NCBI RefSeq assembly: GCF_047302285.1 | Contig: NZ_CP154845.1 | Span: forward strand, 1,922,001 to 1,986,000 | Reading direction: 5' to 3' | Length of the DNA: 64,000 nucleotides | DNA from: Robertmurraya sp047302285 | GTDB taxonomy: Bacteria > Bacillota > Bacilli > Bacillales > Cytobacillaceae | Shown here: positions 52,536-61,429 of the stretch, in pieces | How positions within the stretch are numbered: position 1 is the first letter of the stretch | Layout: every line of letters begins with the position of its first letter | Translations under genes and position numbers: made by a program | Notes under the pieces: model-generated | Databases searched by the model: none | Seen by the model: the letters and a program-made list of their open reading frames with translations, nothing else | Told to the model about the DNA's origin: nothing

Positions 52536-53558
52536 ATGAGAAAATTTGGTTTGATGGTAAGTATATTACTCTTGGTATCTAGTATTTTAGCTGCGTGTGG
52601 AAGTAGTGGACAGTCATCTTCTGGCTCTAGTGAATCCGTTACTTGGCTTGTCAATTCTGGTTACCCAGAGAGCAATCATATTGGGCAAGGAATTGTATCA
52701 TTTAGTAATAAGGTCAATGAAGCAACTGACGGAAAAGTTAAATTTGAACTGCGACCTGATGGACAATTAGGATATGAAGGTTCTGAAATGTTAAAGGTGG
52801 TACGTGACGGAACGGTTGAAGCATCGGACGTTCTTTTGGGAAGTGTAGCTGGAGACGAGTCACTGTACGGACTAACAACATTACCGTCACTATTTCAAAA
52901 TATGGAGGAAGCAAGAATATTATTTGATATTGCCCGTCCTTATTTTGAAAAAGTAGCAGAAGAAAAATGGAATCAAAAGTTACTTTATATCGCACCATGG
53001 CCATTATCAGGCTTCTGGACAAAAAATGAAGTAAAAACTTTAGATGATTTGAAAGGCTTGAAAATGAGATCATTTGATGAAATGAGTACTCTAGCCGTTC
53101 AAGCGGTTGGTGGTACGCCTGCACCATTGGCATTCAGTGAAGTTTATTCTGCTTTATCGACAGGTGTAATTGATTCCGTTTTAACTTCGTCTGTATCTGC
53201 AGTAGATGGGAAGTTCTGGGAAGTGTTAGGGTATCATGTCCCAGCTGGGGTATTGGCAGGTTCAAATGCTCTCACGATTAATTTAGACAAATTTAATTCA
53301 TTAGATAAAGAATCACAAGATGCCATTTTACAGGCAGCCAAAGAAGTGGAAGAAGAGATTTGGAACGAAGTGAAAGAAACAGATGAAGAAATGCTTTCTA
53401 CTGTGAAAGAGAATGGAATCACGATTTTAGAACCTAGTGACGAGTTACTGAGTGATATTGGTGAAGCAACGAAGAGTATTAGAGAAGATTGGTTAAAAAC
53501 GGCTCCAGATGAAGCAAAGGAAATAGTTGAAAAATTCTATGAGGCAGTAGGTAGATAA
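52536..53558 (+). CDS. dctP: TRAP transporter substrate-binding lipoprotein DctP
   Basis: A 340-residue DctP-family binding protein with a lipoprotein signal (hydrophobic residues 5-18, lipobox LAAC at about residue 21). The mature part has WTKNEVKTLDDLKGLKMRSF, the Arg being the usual carboxylate contact, and FSEVYSALSTGVIDSVLTS. It binds an organic acid outside the membrane for DctQM. TGGAGG precedes the ATG. A terminator separates it from dctQ, which would give excess binding protein. Confidence 0.9.
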   Translation: MRKFGLMVSILLLVSSILAACGSSGQSSSGSSESVTWLVNSGYPESNHIGQGIVSFSNKVNEATDGKVKFELRPDGQLGYEGSEMLKVVRDGTVEASDVLLGSVAGDESLYGLTTLPSLFQNMEEARILFDIARPYFEKVAEEKWNQKLLYIAPWPLSGFWTKNEVKTLDDLKGLKMRSFDEMSTLAVQAVGGTPAPLAFSEVYSALSTGVIDSVLTSSVSAVDGKFWEVLGYHVPAGVLAGSNALTINLDKFNSLDKESQDAILQAAKEVEEEIWNEVKETDEEMLSTVKENGITILEPSDELLSDIGEATKSIREDWLKTAPDEAKEIVEKFYEAVGR

Positions 53559-53567
53559 CTGATAGGC

Positions 53568-53603
53568 AGCCGTTAAATAACCATTTTAACGGCTGATATT
53601 TTT
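53568..53603 (+). terminator. Intergenic hairpin between dctP and dctQ
   Basis: AGCCGTTAAA pairs perfectly with TTTAACGGCT, followed by GATATTTTT. As no promoter is obvious after it, it probably acts as a partial terminator that raises dctP over dctQM. Confidence 0.7.
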
Positions 53604-53698
53604 AAAGTCATTATTTTCAGAATTGGTTAACAACCCCCGTTTTGATACTGAACGGCTCTTATTTCTTAATGGCGAATCCTACTTAGGAGGAATAGATT

Positions 53699-54253
53699 AT
53701 GGAAAGTTTTGTGAAGATGGTTCATCAAATCAATAAATTTTTTGCAAACATAGCAGGAGTTCTCATGATTTTGAGTGTCGTTTTGATTATTACAGAAACG
53801 ATTGTTCGAACCGTTTTTAATAGCACGATTTACATCACATCTGAATACACCGGATATTTTCTTGTAGCCATGACCTATTTAGGACTTGCTTATACATTAA
53901 AAGAGAAAGGACATATTAAGATGGCATTTCTTTATAAAGTCCTAAAAGGAGAAAAAAGTCGTATATGTTTAGACTTATATACCTATATCGTAGGATTAGT
54001 TGCCTTCTCTATCATTTTGGTTGCCACTTTTCAGTTCTTTATGGATTCAGTGGTTTCAGGTACACAATCGATGCAAATTTCAAAAACCTATTTGATGATA
54101 CCGCAATCGATTCTTCCAATTGGATCATTATTAATGATTTTACAGTTTTTATCTGAAATTATCCTATCTCTACAAAAGTTAAAATCGGGAAACATCAAGC
54201 AGGTCGAAGAGGCCAAAAGTGAGTTTGATGAGTTTGAAGTATTAGGTCGATAA
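53699..54253 (+). CDS. dctQ: TRAP transporter small membrane subunit DctQ
   Basis: A 184-residue protein with four membrane helices of the DctQ family. TSEYTGYFLVAMTYLGLAYTLKEKGHIKM is the family signature. It pairs with DctM in sodium-driven uptake. TAGGAGGAA lies before the ATG, and dctM follows after 39 bases. Confidence 0.88.
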   Translation: MESFVKMVHQINKFFANIAGVLMILSVVLIITETIVRTVFNSTIYITSEYTGYFLVAMTYLGLAYTLKEKGHIKMAFLYKVLKGEKSRICLDLYTYIVGLVAFSIILVATFQFFMDSVVSGTQSMQISKTYLMIPQSILPIGSLLMILQFLSEIILSLQKLKSGNIKQVEEAKSEFDEFEVLGR

Positions 54254-54292
54254 CAAGGATTATTATTCTTTAACGTAAGGGGTGCATCAAAG

Positions 54293-55591
54293 ATGGGTGT
54301 AGGAGTTATATCTTTAACGATATTAGGACTGTTGATTTTGTTTTTAGGAAGTGGTATTTGGGTAGGTCTTTCACTTTTTCTAGTGGGTTTCTTTAGTTTC
54401 CTGTTTTTCACCGACACCCCTGCATTAAATGTTTTAACCAATATTTTATGGAACGAAACAAACAGTGCCACGATGGTTTCTCTGCCACTATTTATTTTTA
54501 TGGGAGAGCTTCTTTTCAGAAGTAATATTAGTGTTAATTTGTTCAAAGGATTAACTCCATGGATGTCCTTTTTGCCTGGAAGATTACTTCATGTCAATGT
54601 CGTGGCAAGCGCCTTGTTTGCGGCAGTTAGTGGCTCATCTGCTGCCACTACTGCAACGGTTGGGAAAATCACCATGCCGGAGCTGACGAAACGAGGCTAT
54701 AATCCTTCGCTAAGTATTGGCAGTCTTGCAGGAGCAGGAACTTTAGGTTTTTTAATTCCTCCAAGTATGCTGATGATCGTTTATGGGATTTCTGCAAATG
54801 TAAGTATAGGTCAATTGTTCATTGCTGGTGTTATTCCTGGTTTTTTGTTGGCAGTAGCATTTGGAAGTTATATCATCATTCGATGTCTACTTAATCCAAC
54901 TCTTGCACCAAAAGGGGATACTTTTACGTGGTCAGACCGTGTAAAGGCACTTCCTCTTATTGGACCAGTCATCCTTTTAATGGCTTTGGTTTTAGGAAGT
55001 ATTTATTTAGGATGGGCTACGCCGACAGAGGCAGCAGCAATTGGGGTAGCAGGAGCGCTCATCATAGGAGTTCTTACAAAAAGCTTAACAAAGGAAAATT
55101 TTTGGGATGCTGTTATCGGATCGATTAAAACAAATTGTATGATCATGCTAATCGTGATTGCAGCTGCTTACGTGTCAGTGGCCGTTGGATATTTAGGTCT
55201 TCCGGCAAAATTAACTGAATTTATTGGTACGCTTGGTCTGTCAAAATATGAACTCATTATCATTTTGGTCATCATGTATATTATTCTTGGTTGTATTTTG
55301 GATGGATTCTCGATGATTTTAATGAGTTTGCCATTAGCATTACCTTTAATTACAGCGGCTGGTTTCGATCCACTATGGTTTGGGATTTTCTTAATCATCT
55401 TAATTGAAATTGCACAAATTACCCCACCGGTTGGATTTAATCTGTTTGTTATCAATGGGCTCACGGGTATCAACGTTGGGAAAATCGCCAAATACAGCCT
55501 TCCATCGTTTGTCATTATGTTAGTAATTGTTGTGGTCATTACCGCTATTCCTGAAATCGTAACATTTATTCCAAAATTAATGGTGGGATAA
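54293..55591 (+). CDS. dctM: TRAP transporter large membrane subunit DctM
   Basis: A 432-residue protein with about 12 helices. LPLFIFMGELLFRS, SGSSAATTATVGKITMPEL, AGTLGFLIPPSMLMIVYG and ITPPVGFNLFVINGL are typical of DctM. It is the ion-coupled translocator. AAGGGGTG precedes the ATG. The dehydrogenase gene follows within 45 bases, indicating one operon. Confidence 0.92.
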   Translation: MGVGVISLTILGLLILFLGSGIWVGLSLFLVGFFSFLFFTDTPALNVLTNILWNETNSATMVSLPLFIFMGELLFRSNISVNLFKGLTPWMSFLPGRLLHVNVVASALFAAVSGSSAATTATVGKITMPELTKRGYNPSLSIGSLAGAGTLGFLIPPSMLMIVYGISANVSIGQLFIAGVIPGFLLAVAFGSYIIIRCLLNPTLAPKGDTFTWSDRVKALPLIGPVILLMALVLGSIYLGWATPTEAAAIGVAGALIIGVLTKSLTKENFWDAVIGSIKTNCMIMLIVIAAAYVSVAVGYLGLPAKLTEFIGTLGLSKYELIIILVIMYIILGCILDGFSMILMSLPLALPLITAAGFDPLWFGIFLIILIEIAQITPPVGFNLFVINGLTGINVGKIAKYSLPSFVIMLVIVVVITAIPEIVTFIPKLMVG

Positions 55592-55633
55592 ATCTGGATG
55601 GAATCATCAAAGAAGCACGGAGGAGAGAGAACA

Positions 55634-56596
55634 GTGAAAATATTATTAATGCTTCGTGATCCTTTTTATGAAGCGTATCCTGCATTCATTGAAGCGGTCA
55701 GCTTGATAGGTGAAGTGAAGACTCTTTATCCTGATAGTGGGATTGAAAAAGAAGAGATCATAAAAGAGATCGCAAATACTGATATTTTAGTTGTGGCTAA
55801 GGTGAAAATTGGTAAAGAAGTGATAGATGCGGGACCGAGGTTAAAATACATCATTAAATATGGTGCAGGATATGACAATATTGATATTGACTACGCAAAC
55901 CAGAAGGGAATCGCTGTTACAAACTCTCCTGGACAAAATGCAGAATCGGTTGCAGATAATGTATTTGGTTTAATGTTGGCTGCATCAAGGAAAATAACAA
56001 AAAAAGATCATGAAATGAAGCATAATCAGTGGGAATTATCGGTGGGACATGAGATTTATAAGAAAAAGCTAGGGATTATTGGATTTGGTGCTATCGGTAA
56101 GGCAGTAGCGCGAAGGGCAAAAGGTTTTAGTATGGAAACGATCGCTTATGGTCATTACCTTGATACGCTTGCAGCTAAAGAATTAAATGTTTGTTTTGTA
56201 ACATTAGAAGAACTTTTAGAGACTTCTGATTACATCATTATTTCTACTGCATTAACAGAAAGAAACAAAGAGTTGATTAAAAAGGATACAATTCGTTTGA
56301 TGAAATCATCTGCATATATCATCAATGTTTCTCGTGGTGGATTAATTAATGAGATTGATTTAATAGATGCCTTACAAAATAAACAAATTAAAGGTGCTGG
56401 ATTGGATGTCTTTTCTGCTGAGCCTCCTCAAAATGAGTTGCCGCTATTAGACAATGTGGTCGCTACTCCGCATATTGGTGGTGCAACCTATGAAGCATTG
56501 GAGAGGATGGCAGATGTCACCATTGCTAATATTAAAAGATTTTTAGCTGGTGAAGAATTACTTTACAGAGTTTATCCTCGAGAAGTAATTAAATAG
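55634..56596 (+). CDS. D-2-hydroxyacid dehydrogenase, SerA-like (island copy 2)
   Basis: A 320-residue NAD-dependent dehydrogenase. GIIGFGAIGKAVARRA is the cofactor motif; Arg in NVSRGGLIN, Glu in FSAEPPQ and His in TPHIGGAT are the catalytic residues. It is shorter than copy 1 at 43909 and only distantly similar, so this is not a recent duplication. The GTG at 55634 has GGAGGAGAG upstream; an ATG at 55598 is also in frame. It is followed by an aminotransferase, the reverse order of copy 1. Confidence 0.87.
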   Translation: MKILLMLRDPFYEAYPAFIEAVSLIGEVKTLYPDSGIEKEEIIKEIANTDILVVAKVKIGKEVIDAGPRLKYIIKYGAGYDNIDIDYANQKGIAVTNSPGQNAESVADNVFGLMLAASRKITKKDHEMKHNQWELSVGHEIYKKKLGIIGFGAIGKAVARRAKGFSMETIAYGHYLDTLAAKELNVCFVTLEELLETSDYIIISTALTERNKELIKKDTIRLMKSSAYIINVSRGGLINEIDLIDALQNKQIKGAGLDVFSAEPPQNELPLLDNVVATPHIGGATYEALERMADVTIANIKRFLAGEELLYRVYPREVIK

Positions 56597-56620
56597 AATT
56601 TGAAAAATAGGAGAGAAGTT

Positions 56621-57841
56621 ATGAATTCGAAGTTATCACAAAGGGCAGCCAATGTAGAAGGCTCAAAAACCTTAGAGTTAACGATGAGAGCTAGAGATAT
56701 GCGGAAGCAGGGAATCGATATTTGTATTTTCGGGTCAGGGGAACCAGATTTTGATACCCCTGAACATATTTGTGATGCGGCTATTTCGGCGATTAAGGAT
56801 GGACAAACAAAATATACTCCTGCAGGTGGGATCATGGAGCTTCGTCAAGCCATTAGCGATAAGCTGAGGGAGGAAAACGGTTTGAATTACTCTCCTACTC
56901 AAATCGTTGTATCTGCTGGAGCTAAACATTCATTATCAAACATTTTTTTAACCGTTTTAAACCCTGGTGATGAAGCGATTATTCCAGTTCCAGCTTGGCT
57001 TAGTTATTGGGAACAGGTTAAACTCGCAGGAGGTATTCCCAATCTAATAAAGACAAAGTCAGACAATGAATTTAAACTTACCCCTGAAGAATTAGAAAGT
57101 GCAATTACAGCAAAAACAAAGATGGTATTATTGACTTCTCCCGTTAATCCAACAGGTTCTGTTTATAGCCGAAGCGAGTTAGAAAAGCTTGCTGAAGTTA
57201 TTGTCAAACATGATCTCATCGTTATTTCAGATGAAATTTATGAAAAGCTGATTTACGATGGGGAAGAACATGTAAGTATTGCAAGCCTTGGTCAGGACAT
57301 ATTTGAGCGAACCATTGTCGTAAACGGTTTTTCTAAAGCTTTTGCGATGACAGGATGGCGAATGGGCTATGCTGCTTCATCCCCTGAAATTGCGAAAGCG
57401 ATGTTTGATATTCAAAGTCATTTGACTAGTAATCCTACAACCTTTGTTCAAATTGCCTCCATTGAAGCTTTAAAAGGCAGTCAAGAGCCTGTGGAAAAAA
57501 TGCGAATCGAGTATGATCTGCGGAGAAAACGTATCGTAGAATTGTTGCGAGAAATACCAGGACTAACATGCCCTATGCCAAAAGGAGCTTTCTATGTATT
57601 TCCTAGTATGGAAGGATTGATTGGAAAACAAGCTTTTGGAGTGACCATTGACAGTGACGACATCTTATGTAAATTATTGTTAGAGCATGCGAAAATACTT
57701 ATCGTCCCTGGTAGTAGCTTTGAAATGGAAAATTATGTTCGCCTGTCGTACGCTACAGACATGGAAACGATAGAAGAAGGAATGAAGCGATTTAAAGAGT
57801 TTGTCGTAGATCATGTTGAAGAGCATACTCCAATCTCATAA
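56621..57841 (+). CDS. Class I PLP aminotransferase (island copy 2)
   Basis: A 406-residue aspartate-aminotransferase-like enzyme. SGEPDFDTPEHI, NPTGSVYS, SDEIYEKLIYDG and the PLP lysine in NGFSKAFAMTGWR are present. The start motif SQRAANVEGSKTLELTMRARDM is typical of the Bacillus AspB group. AGGAGAG lies before the ATG at 56621. It is the last gene of the TRAP operon and pairs with the dehydrogenase to interconvert amino, 2-oxo and 2-hydroxy acids. Confidence 0.9.
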   Translation: MNSKLSQRAANVEGSKTLELTMRARDMRKQGIDICIFGSGEPDFDTPEHICDAAISAIKDGQTKYTPAGGIMELRQAISDKLREENGLNYSPTQIVVSAGAKHSLSNIFLTVLNPGDEAIIPVPAWLSYWEQVKLAGGIPNLIKTKSDNEFKLTPEELESAITAKTKMVLLTSPVNPTGSVYSRSELEKLAEVIVKHDLIVISDEIYEKLIYDGEEHVSIASLGQDIFERTIVVNGFSKAFAMTGWRMGYAASSPEIAKAMFDIQSHLTSNPTTFVQIASIEALKGSQEPVEKMRIEYDLRRKRIVELLREIPGLTCPMPKGAFYVFPSMEGLIGKQAFGVTIDSDDILCKLLLEHAKILIVPGSSFEMENYVRLSYATDMETIEEGMKRFKEFVVDHVEEHTPIS

Positions 57842-57988
57842 GTACCTAAAAGGAACATTTTTAAATGGAATATACATGTCAAATAATTCCCTACATCATA
57901 TTTACATCACACAATCAGTGCTTATGTAGTATAATTAAACTAATTTGCTTACTACAATGAGTTAATTTGAAAAAGGGGAGTTAGAATT

Positions 57989-58855
57989 TTGACAAATAAA
58001 CATTTAATGTTAGTAGACGGGATGGCACTCTTATTTCGTTCATTTTATGCTACTGCTGTAAACAATTATTTCATGATAAATAGCAAAGGGACACCAACGA
58101 ATGCCCTTTTTGGATTCGTCAAGCATTTATTTGCTGCAAAGGATCAATTCAATCCTACTCATATTATTTGTTGTTGGGATATGGAGGGGCCAACGCATAG
58201 AGCGAAACTTTTTCCAGATTACAAGGCTAATCGTTCTGAGGCTCCATTAGAACTTTTACCTCAATTCAGTTTAGTAAAGGATTTGGTGTCTTCATTAGAT
58301 ATTCCAAATGTTGGGATTAAAGGGTATGAAGCAGATGATTGCATCGGTACGATCGTAGATGAATTGAGCAATGATACGAAAATTACCGTTGTCACTGGAG
58401 ACAAAGACTTGCTACAAATCATAAATAATCATGCCTCTGTTGCGATATTGAAGAAGGGGATTGGCAATTATGATGTATTTACAGTAGATAAGTTTGTTGA
58501 AGATTATGGGATCCTTCCAAGCCAATTTAGTGATGTTAAGGCGTTAATGGGTGATTCATCTGACAATTATCCTGGAGTAATGGGAATTGGAGAAAAAACG
58601 GCACTTAAATTAATAAAAGAATTTAAATCCATAGACGGATTATTAGAAAATCTTGATAAATTAACTAAAGGGCAAAAAACAAAGATTGAAAAAGATCTAC
58701 AGAGTCTTGAACTTTCAAGGGTATTAGCAAAAATACACAACCAGGTACCGATTGAATACAACTTAGAGCATTCAGAACTGAAGATAGATAGAAGTAAAGC
58801 AATGAATATGTTTGAAGAACTAGAGTTCAAAGGATTAGAAAAAGTAATTAGTTAA
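57989..58855 (+). CDS. ypcP: 5'-3' exonuclease YpcP
   Basis: A 288-residue FEN-type nuclease like the N-terminal domain of DNA polymerase I. DGMALLFRSFYA, CWDMEGPTHRAKLFPDYKANR, GYEADDCIGTI, TGDKDLLQI and GDSSDNYPGVMGIGEKTA hold the metal-binding acids and the H3TH motif. It removes RNA primers and flaps and is partly redundant with PolA. The TTG start follows AAAGGGGAG. TATAAT at 57930-57935 is a likely -10. Confidence 0.93.
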   Translation: MTNKHLMLVDGMALLFRSFYATAVNNYFMINSKGTPTNALFGFVKHLFAAKDQFNPTHIICCWDMEGPTHRAKLFPDYKANRSEAPLELLPQFSLVKDLVSSLDIPNVGIKGYEADDCIGTIVDELSNDTKITVVTGDKDLLQIINNHASVAILKKGIGNYDVFTVDKFVEDYGILPSQFSDVKALMGDSSDNYPGVMGIGEKTALKLIKEFKSIDGLLENLDKLTKGQKTKIEKDLQSLELSRVLAKIHNQVPIEYNLEHSELKIDRSKAMNMFEELEFKGLEKVIS

Positions 58856-58888
58856 TTAAGCTTTTTAGGAAGAATCGAGAACGATAAT

Positions 58889-58953
58889 AAAAGACTGTCT
58901 CTTTTTATATACTCTGACGTTATTGTCGTAGTAGTTTGAGACAGTCTTTTTTT
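58889..58953. terminator. Bidirectional terminator, ypcP and sspL
   Basis: AAAAGACTGTCTC and GAGACAGTCTTTT are perfect complements 36 bases apart, with a second weak stem inside and T runs at the ends. It lies between two convergent genes. Confidence 0.85.
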
Positions 58954-58960
58954 ATGTCAT

Positions 58961-59101
58961 TTAGATTTTTGTATTGCTTTTTTTGGCTCTGTTTTCGAGC
59001 TCGCTTTTTGGATTTTCGGTTAATTCAGCGTCTTGACCGTACCCTTGAGGGTTTACTCCTGATGCCTTTTTGCCTCTTTTTTCTTGATCATGCTTGGCCA
59101 T
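58961..59101 (-). CDS. sspL: Small acid-soluble spore protein SspL
   Basis: A 46-residue protein. The core GVNPQG and the C-terminal run NPKSELENRAKKSNTKI match B. subtilis SspL (GVTPQG and DPKTELEERAKKSNTKR). It is a minor spore-core protein. GGGAGGTG lies 7 bases before the ATG at 59101. A sigma-G-type promoter is directly upstream. Confidence 0.9.
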   Translation of the reverse strand: MAKHDQEKRGKKASGVNPQGYGQDAELTENPKSELENRAKKSNTKI

Positions 59102-59124
59102 GCAAACACCTCCCTTACAGTTTT

Positions 59125-59154
59125 TAGTATTTACGGCTCTTTTGAAAGTCATGC
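59125..59154 (-). promoter_or_regulatory. Sigma-G-type forespore promoter of sspL
   Basis: On the minus strand GCATG is followed after 18 bases by AATACTA, six of seven matches to the sigma-G -10 CATACTA. It lies about 25 bases upstream of sspL. Confidence 0.65.
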
Positions 59155-59204
59155 AGTGAATAGTTTAATCTAAGAGTCATCACACTAAAGCTAGAGGTGA
59201 GATG

Positions 59205-59696
59205 ATGAATAAAGGTGTTTATGTTGCGTTGTTAAGCATTGGACTTGCTCAAGGGTTAAAAATTCCCATTCATTATGTGAAGGAAAAAGAATGGCGTCCT
59301 GAACTCTTTTTTGAAACTGGCGGAATGCCGAGCTCCCATTCTGCGGGGGTTTCTTCCTTAACGACCTATATTGCATTACAAAGAGGGATTCCCACAATTG
59401 ATTTTGCTTTATCTCTTGTTTATGGCTTAATTGTTATGTATGATGCTCAAGGGATAAGACGTCAGACGGGAGAGCTTACCCTTAAAGTGAATGATTTAGG
59501 GGAATTAATCGATAAGGTCCACCATGATGAAACTGTAAAATTTGAACAAAAAACACCCAATAAGCTTAAAGAGATGTTAGGGCACCAGCCAGAAGAGGTA
59601 GTAGGTGGTGCGTTGCTTGGGATTTTAACTGGGACTATCGGCCATTTATTCACAAAAAAGAATAGAAAATTGTCGAATTTTAAGATAAAATTTTAG
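59205..59696 (+). CDS. YuiD-like divergent PAP2-family membrane protein (DUF212)
   Basis: A 163-residue membrane protein of the DUF212/YuiD family. GGMPSSHSAGVSSL holds the Ser-His pair typical of PAP2-type phosphatases; YDAQGIRRQTGE follows. Three to four helices are predicted. Substrate unknown. AGAGGTGAG precedes two ATG codons; the second (59205) is better spaced. Confidence 0.85.
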   Translation: MNKGVYVALLSIGLAQGLKIPIHYVKEKEWRPELFFETGGMPSSHSAGVSSLTTYIALQRGIPTIDFALSLVYGLIVMYDAQGIRRQTGELTLKVNDLGELIDKVHHDETVKFEQKTPNKLKEMLGHQPEEVVGGALLGILTGTIGHLFTKKNRKLSNFKIKF

Positions 59697-59729
59697 AATG
59701 AGAGTTAATTGTGGGAGAGGAAAGTGGTT

Positions 59730-59996
59730 GTGGGCTTAGAAGATTATTTACAATTATTAAGTAGTAAAGGTTTTCAATTTGGTGAAGATGCAATCGGCTT
59801 TATTTATTTTGGAAAGCAATATACCAATGCGTCTGATGAACTTGCTCGTACAGCGCTAGAGTTAACGTTAAAGGCTCAAAAAACATTTGATGGCAGCTTC
59901 TATGTATCTTTATTAGAGCTATTAACATCAAATCAAATTACATCAAGAGATGAAGCACTTAAGTTTATTAAGAAAGAGAATATATTAACAGTATAG
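59730..59996 (+). CDS. DUF6123-like small protein
   Basis: An 88-residue soluble protein, YLQLLSSKGFQFGEDAIGFIYFGKQYTNASDELARTALELTLKAQKTFDGSF. This block resembles what I recall of the Bacillaceae family DUF6123; function unknown. The GTG at 59730 is set by GAGAGG 9 bases upstream; the open frame reaches back to a TTG at 59709. A terminator follows. Confidence 0.65.
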   Translation: MGLEDYLQLLSSKGFQFGEDAIGFIYFGKQYTNASDELARTALELTLKAQKTFDGSFYVSLLELLTSNQITSRDEALKFIKKENILTV

Positions 59997-60001
59997 TTTT
60001 G

Positions 60002-60030
60002 AGGCACACCAAAGAAGGTGTGCCTTAAAT
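60002..60030. terminator. Bidirectional hairpin, DUF6123-like gene and EamA-family gene
   Basis: AGGCACACC pairs perfectly with GGTGTGCCT around a 6-base loop, with AT-rich flanks. Confidence 0.8.
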
Positions 60031-60031
60031 T

Positions 60032-60964
60032 TTATATGGAGTGCGTGTTTTCCTTATTTCTTTTTTCTTTGAAGGAGAGCTTGGCAGATGGAAGTTCAGC
60101 GAAAATCATTCCAGCGAGAATCAGTAAGCAACCGGCAAGGGCACTTATCGATAGGCGATCATTCGCCCAAATGAAGCCGGTAATAGCAGCGAATACAGGC
60201 TCCATCGCAAAAATTAAGGCAACTCTAGTCGGCGTAGTGAATTTCTGAAAATTTGTTTGTGCTAGAAATGCGAGAGCTGTTGCAAATACTGATGTAATAA
60301 TGAGAGCATTAAGTACTTCTTTGCTGAACAGGACAGAAGGTTGTAGGGCTAATTCCCACTCTTCAAAGAAAAAGGAATAGATGATGGAAAGAACTGCTAC
60401 TGTTGATATTTGGATGATGGTTAACAACAGCGCTGGGTATCGACTACTATATTTTCCTGTGAAAGTGATGTGTAGAGCAAAGCCGATGGCACAAATAAAA
60501 ACGAGTAGATCTCCTCTATTTAAAGCAACAACATCAGTCATCGTTAATAAATACAGGCCAATTGTTGCGATTAAAACCCCAAGAATGGCATTTTTACTAG
60601 GGTGAAGTTTCAGTAAAATAAAGGAGAATAATGGAACGAGAACGACACTTAATCCAGTAATAAATCCAGCTTTGGAAGAGGTTGTATATAATAGTCCTAT
60701 CGTTTGTGTGGCATAACCTAAAAATAGCCAACCACCAATCATGATCCCAGAAAGGATGAATTTTTTATTCAATCCCATTAGCTGTTTTCTTTCAAATAGT
60801 AGTAGCCAAATTCCTAATAAAACCGCCGCAAAAAGGAAGCGAATCCCATTAAAAGCGATAGGTGGAAGCAAGTTTATCGCATTTTGAACAATGACAAAGG
60901 TCGCACCCCAAACTAGTGCAACCATCAATAAGGAAATATCCGCAAAAATCGTTTTCTTTTCCAA
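60032..60964 (-). CDS. EamA/DMT-family transporter
   Basis: A 310-residue protein with ten predicted helices. VALVWGATFVIVQNAINLLPPIAFNGIRFLFAA starts the first EamA repeat and AIFAMEPVFAAITGFIWANDRLS type sequence closes the second. Substrate unknown. The TTG start has AAGAGGTAAG upstream and begins 4 bases after the RNase H-like gene stop, so the two are co-transcribed. Confidence 0.86.
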   Translation of the reverse strand: MEKKTIFADISLLMVALVWGATFVIVQNAINLLPPIAFNGIRFLFAAVLLGIWLLLFERKQLMGLNKKFILSGIMIGGWLFLGYATQTIGLLYTTSSKAGFITGLSVVLVPLFSFILLKLHPSKNAILGVLIATIGLYLLTMTDVVALNRGDLLVFICAIGFALHITFTGKYSSRYPALLLTIIQISTVAVLSIIYSFFFEEWELALQPSVLFSKEVLNALIITSVFATALAFLAQTNFQKFTTPTRVALIFAMEPVFAAITGFIWANDRLSISALAGCLLILAGMIFAELPSAKLSFKEKRNKENTHSI

Positions 60965-60968
60965 GTTC

Positions 60969-61367
60969 TTACCTCTTCTCTGTATTTTTCCTTATGGCTT
61001 CTCGTGCTAATTGATCAGCCTTTTTATTTTCTGTATTTGGTATCCATTTGATAAAAAACAAATCGAATTTTGCAATTAGACGAAGGGCTTCCTCGAAGTA
61101 AGGAATAAACACTTTGTTCTTTACAAATTCTTTTTCGATAGCACGACTCACGAGCTGAGAATCTGTTCGAAATGAAACCACTTTATAATCTTTTTCTAAA
61201 CAGAGGTGGAGTGCTTTAATCAATGCTTCGAATTCTGCTTCATGATTATTTAAATTCCCTAATGGAATAGAAAAACTAGCTGTCTCCCCGTTCCCTTTAA
61301 TGAAAATCCCAGCACCGCTTGGTCCAGGGTTACCAGCACTTGCCCCATCTATGTAAACTTCAATCAA
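60969..61367 (-). CDS. ypdQ: RNase H-like protein YpdQ
   Basis: A 132-residue RNase HI fold protein. The acid residues are visible in YIDGASAGNPGPSG (Asp), EAEFEALIKAL (Glu), RTDSQLV (Asp) and KKADQLAREA (Asp). It may cut RNA in RNA-DNA hybrids; the B. subtilis homologue YpdQ showed little activity. The TTG start has AGGAGGTTT upstream. The EamA gene follows closely. Confidence 0.88.
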   Translation of the reverse strand: MIEVYIDGASAGNPGPSGAGIFIKGNGETASFSIPLGNLNNHEAEFEALIKALHLCLEKDYKVVSFRTDSQLVSRAIEKEFVKNKVFIPYFEEALRLIAKFDLFFIKWIPNTENKKADQLAREAIRKNTEKR

Positions 61368-61429
61368 GCTGAAACCTCCTTGAAGTGAATAATCTGTTTT
61401 AAAAATAATAAATATAGTTTACCATAAAT

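Noticed and set aside
41709..57841. Island as an integrative or conjugative element
   Set aside because: No integrase, transposase, tRNA target or flanking direct repeat was seen, and base composition looks like the neighbours.
57896..57911. Crp/Fnr-like half-site upstream of ypcP
   Set aside because: Only the TCACA half is good, and the TATAAT at 57930 is off the 21-base spacing shared by the other sites.
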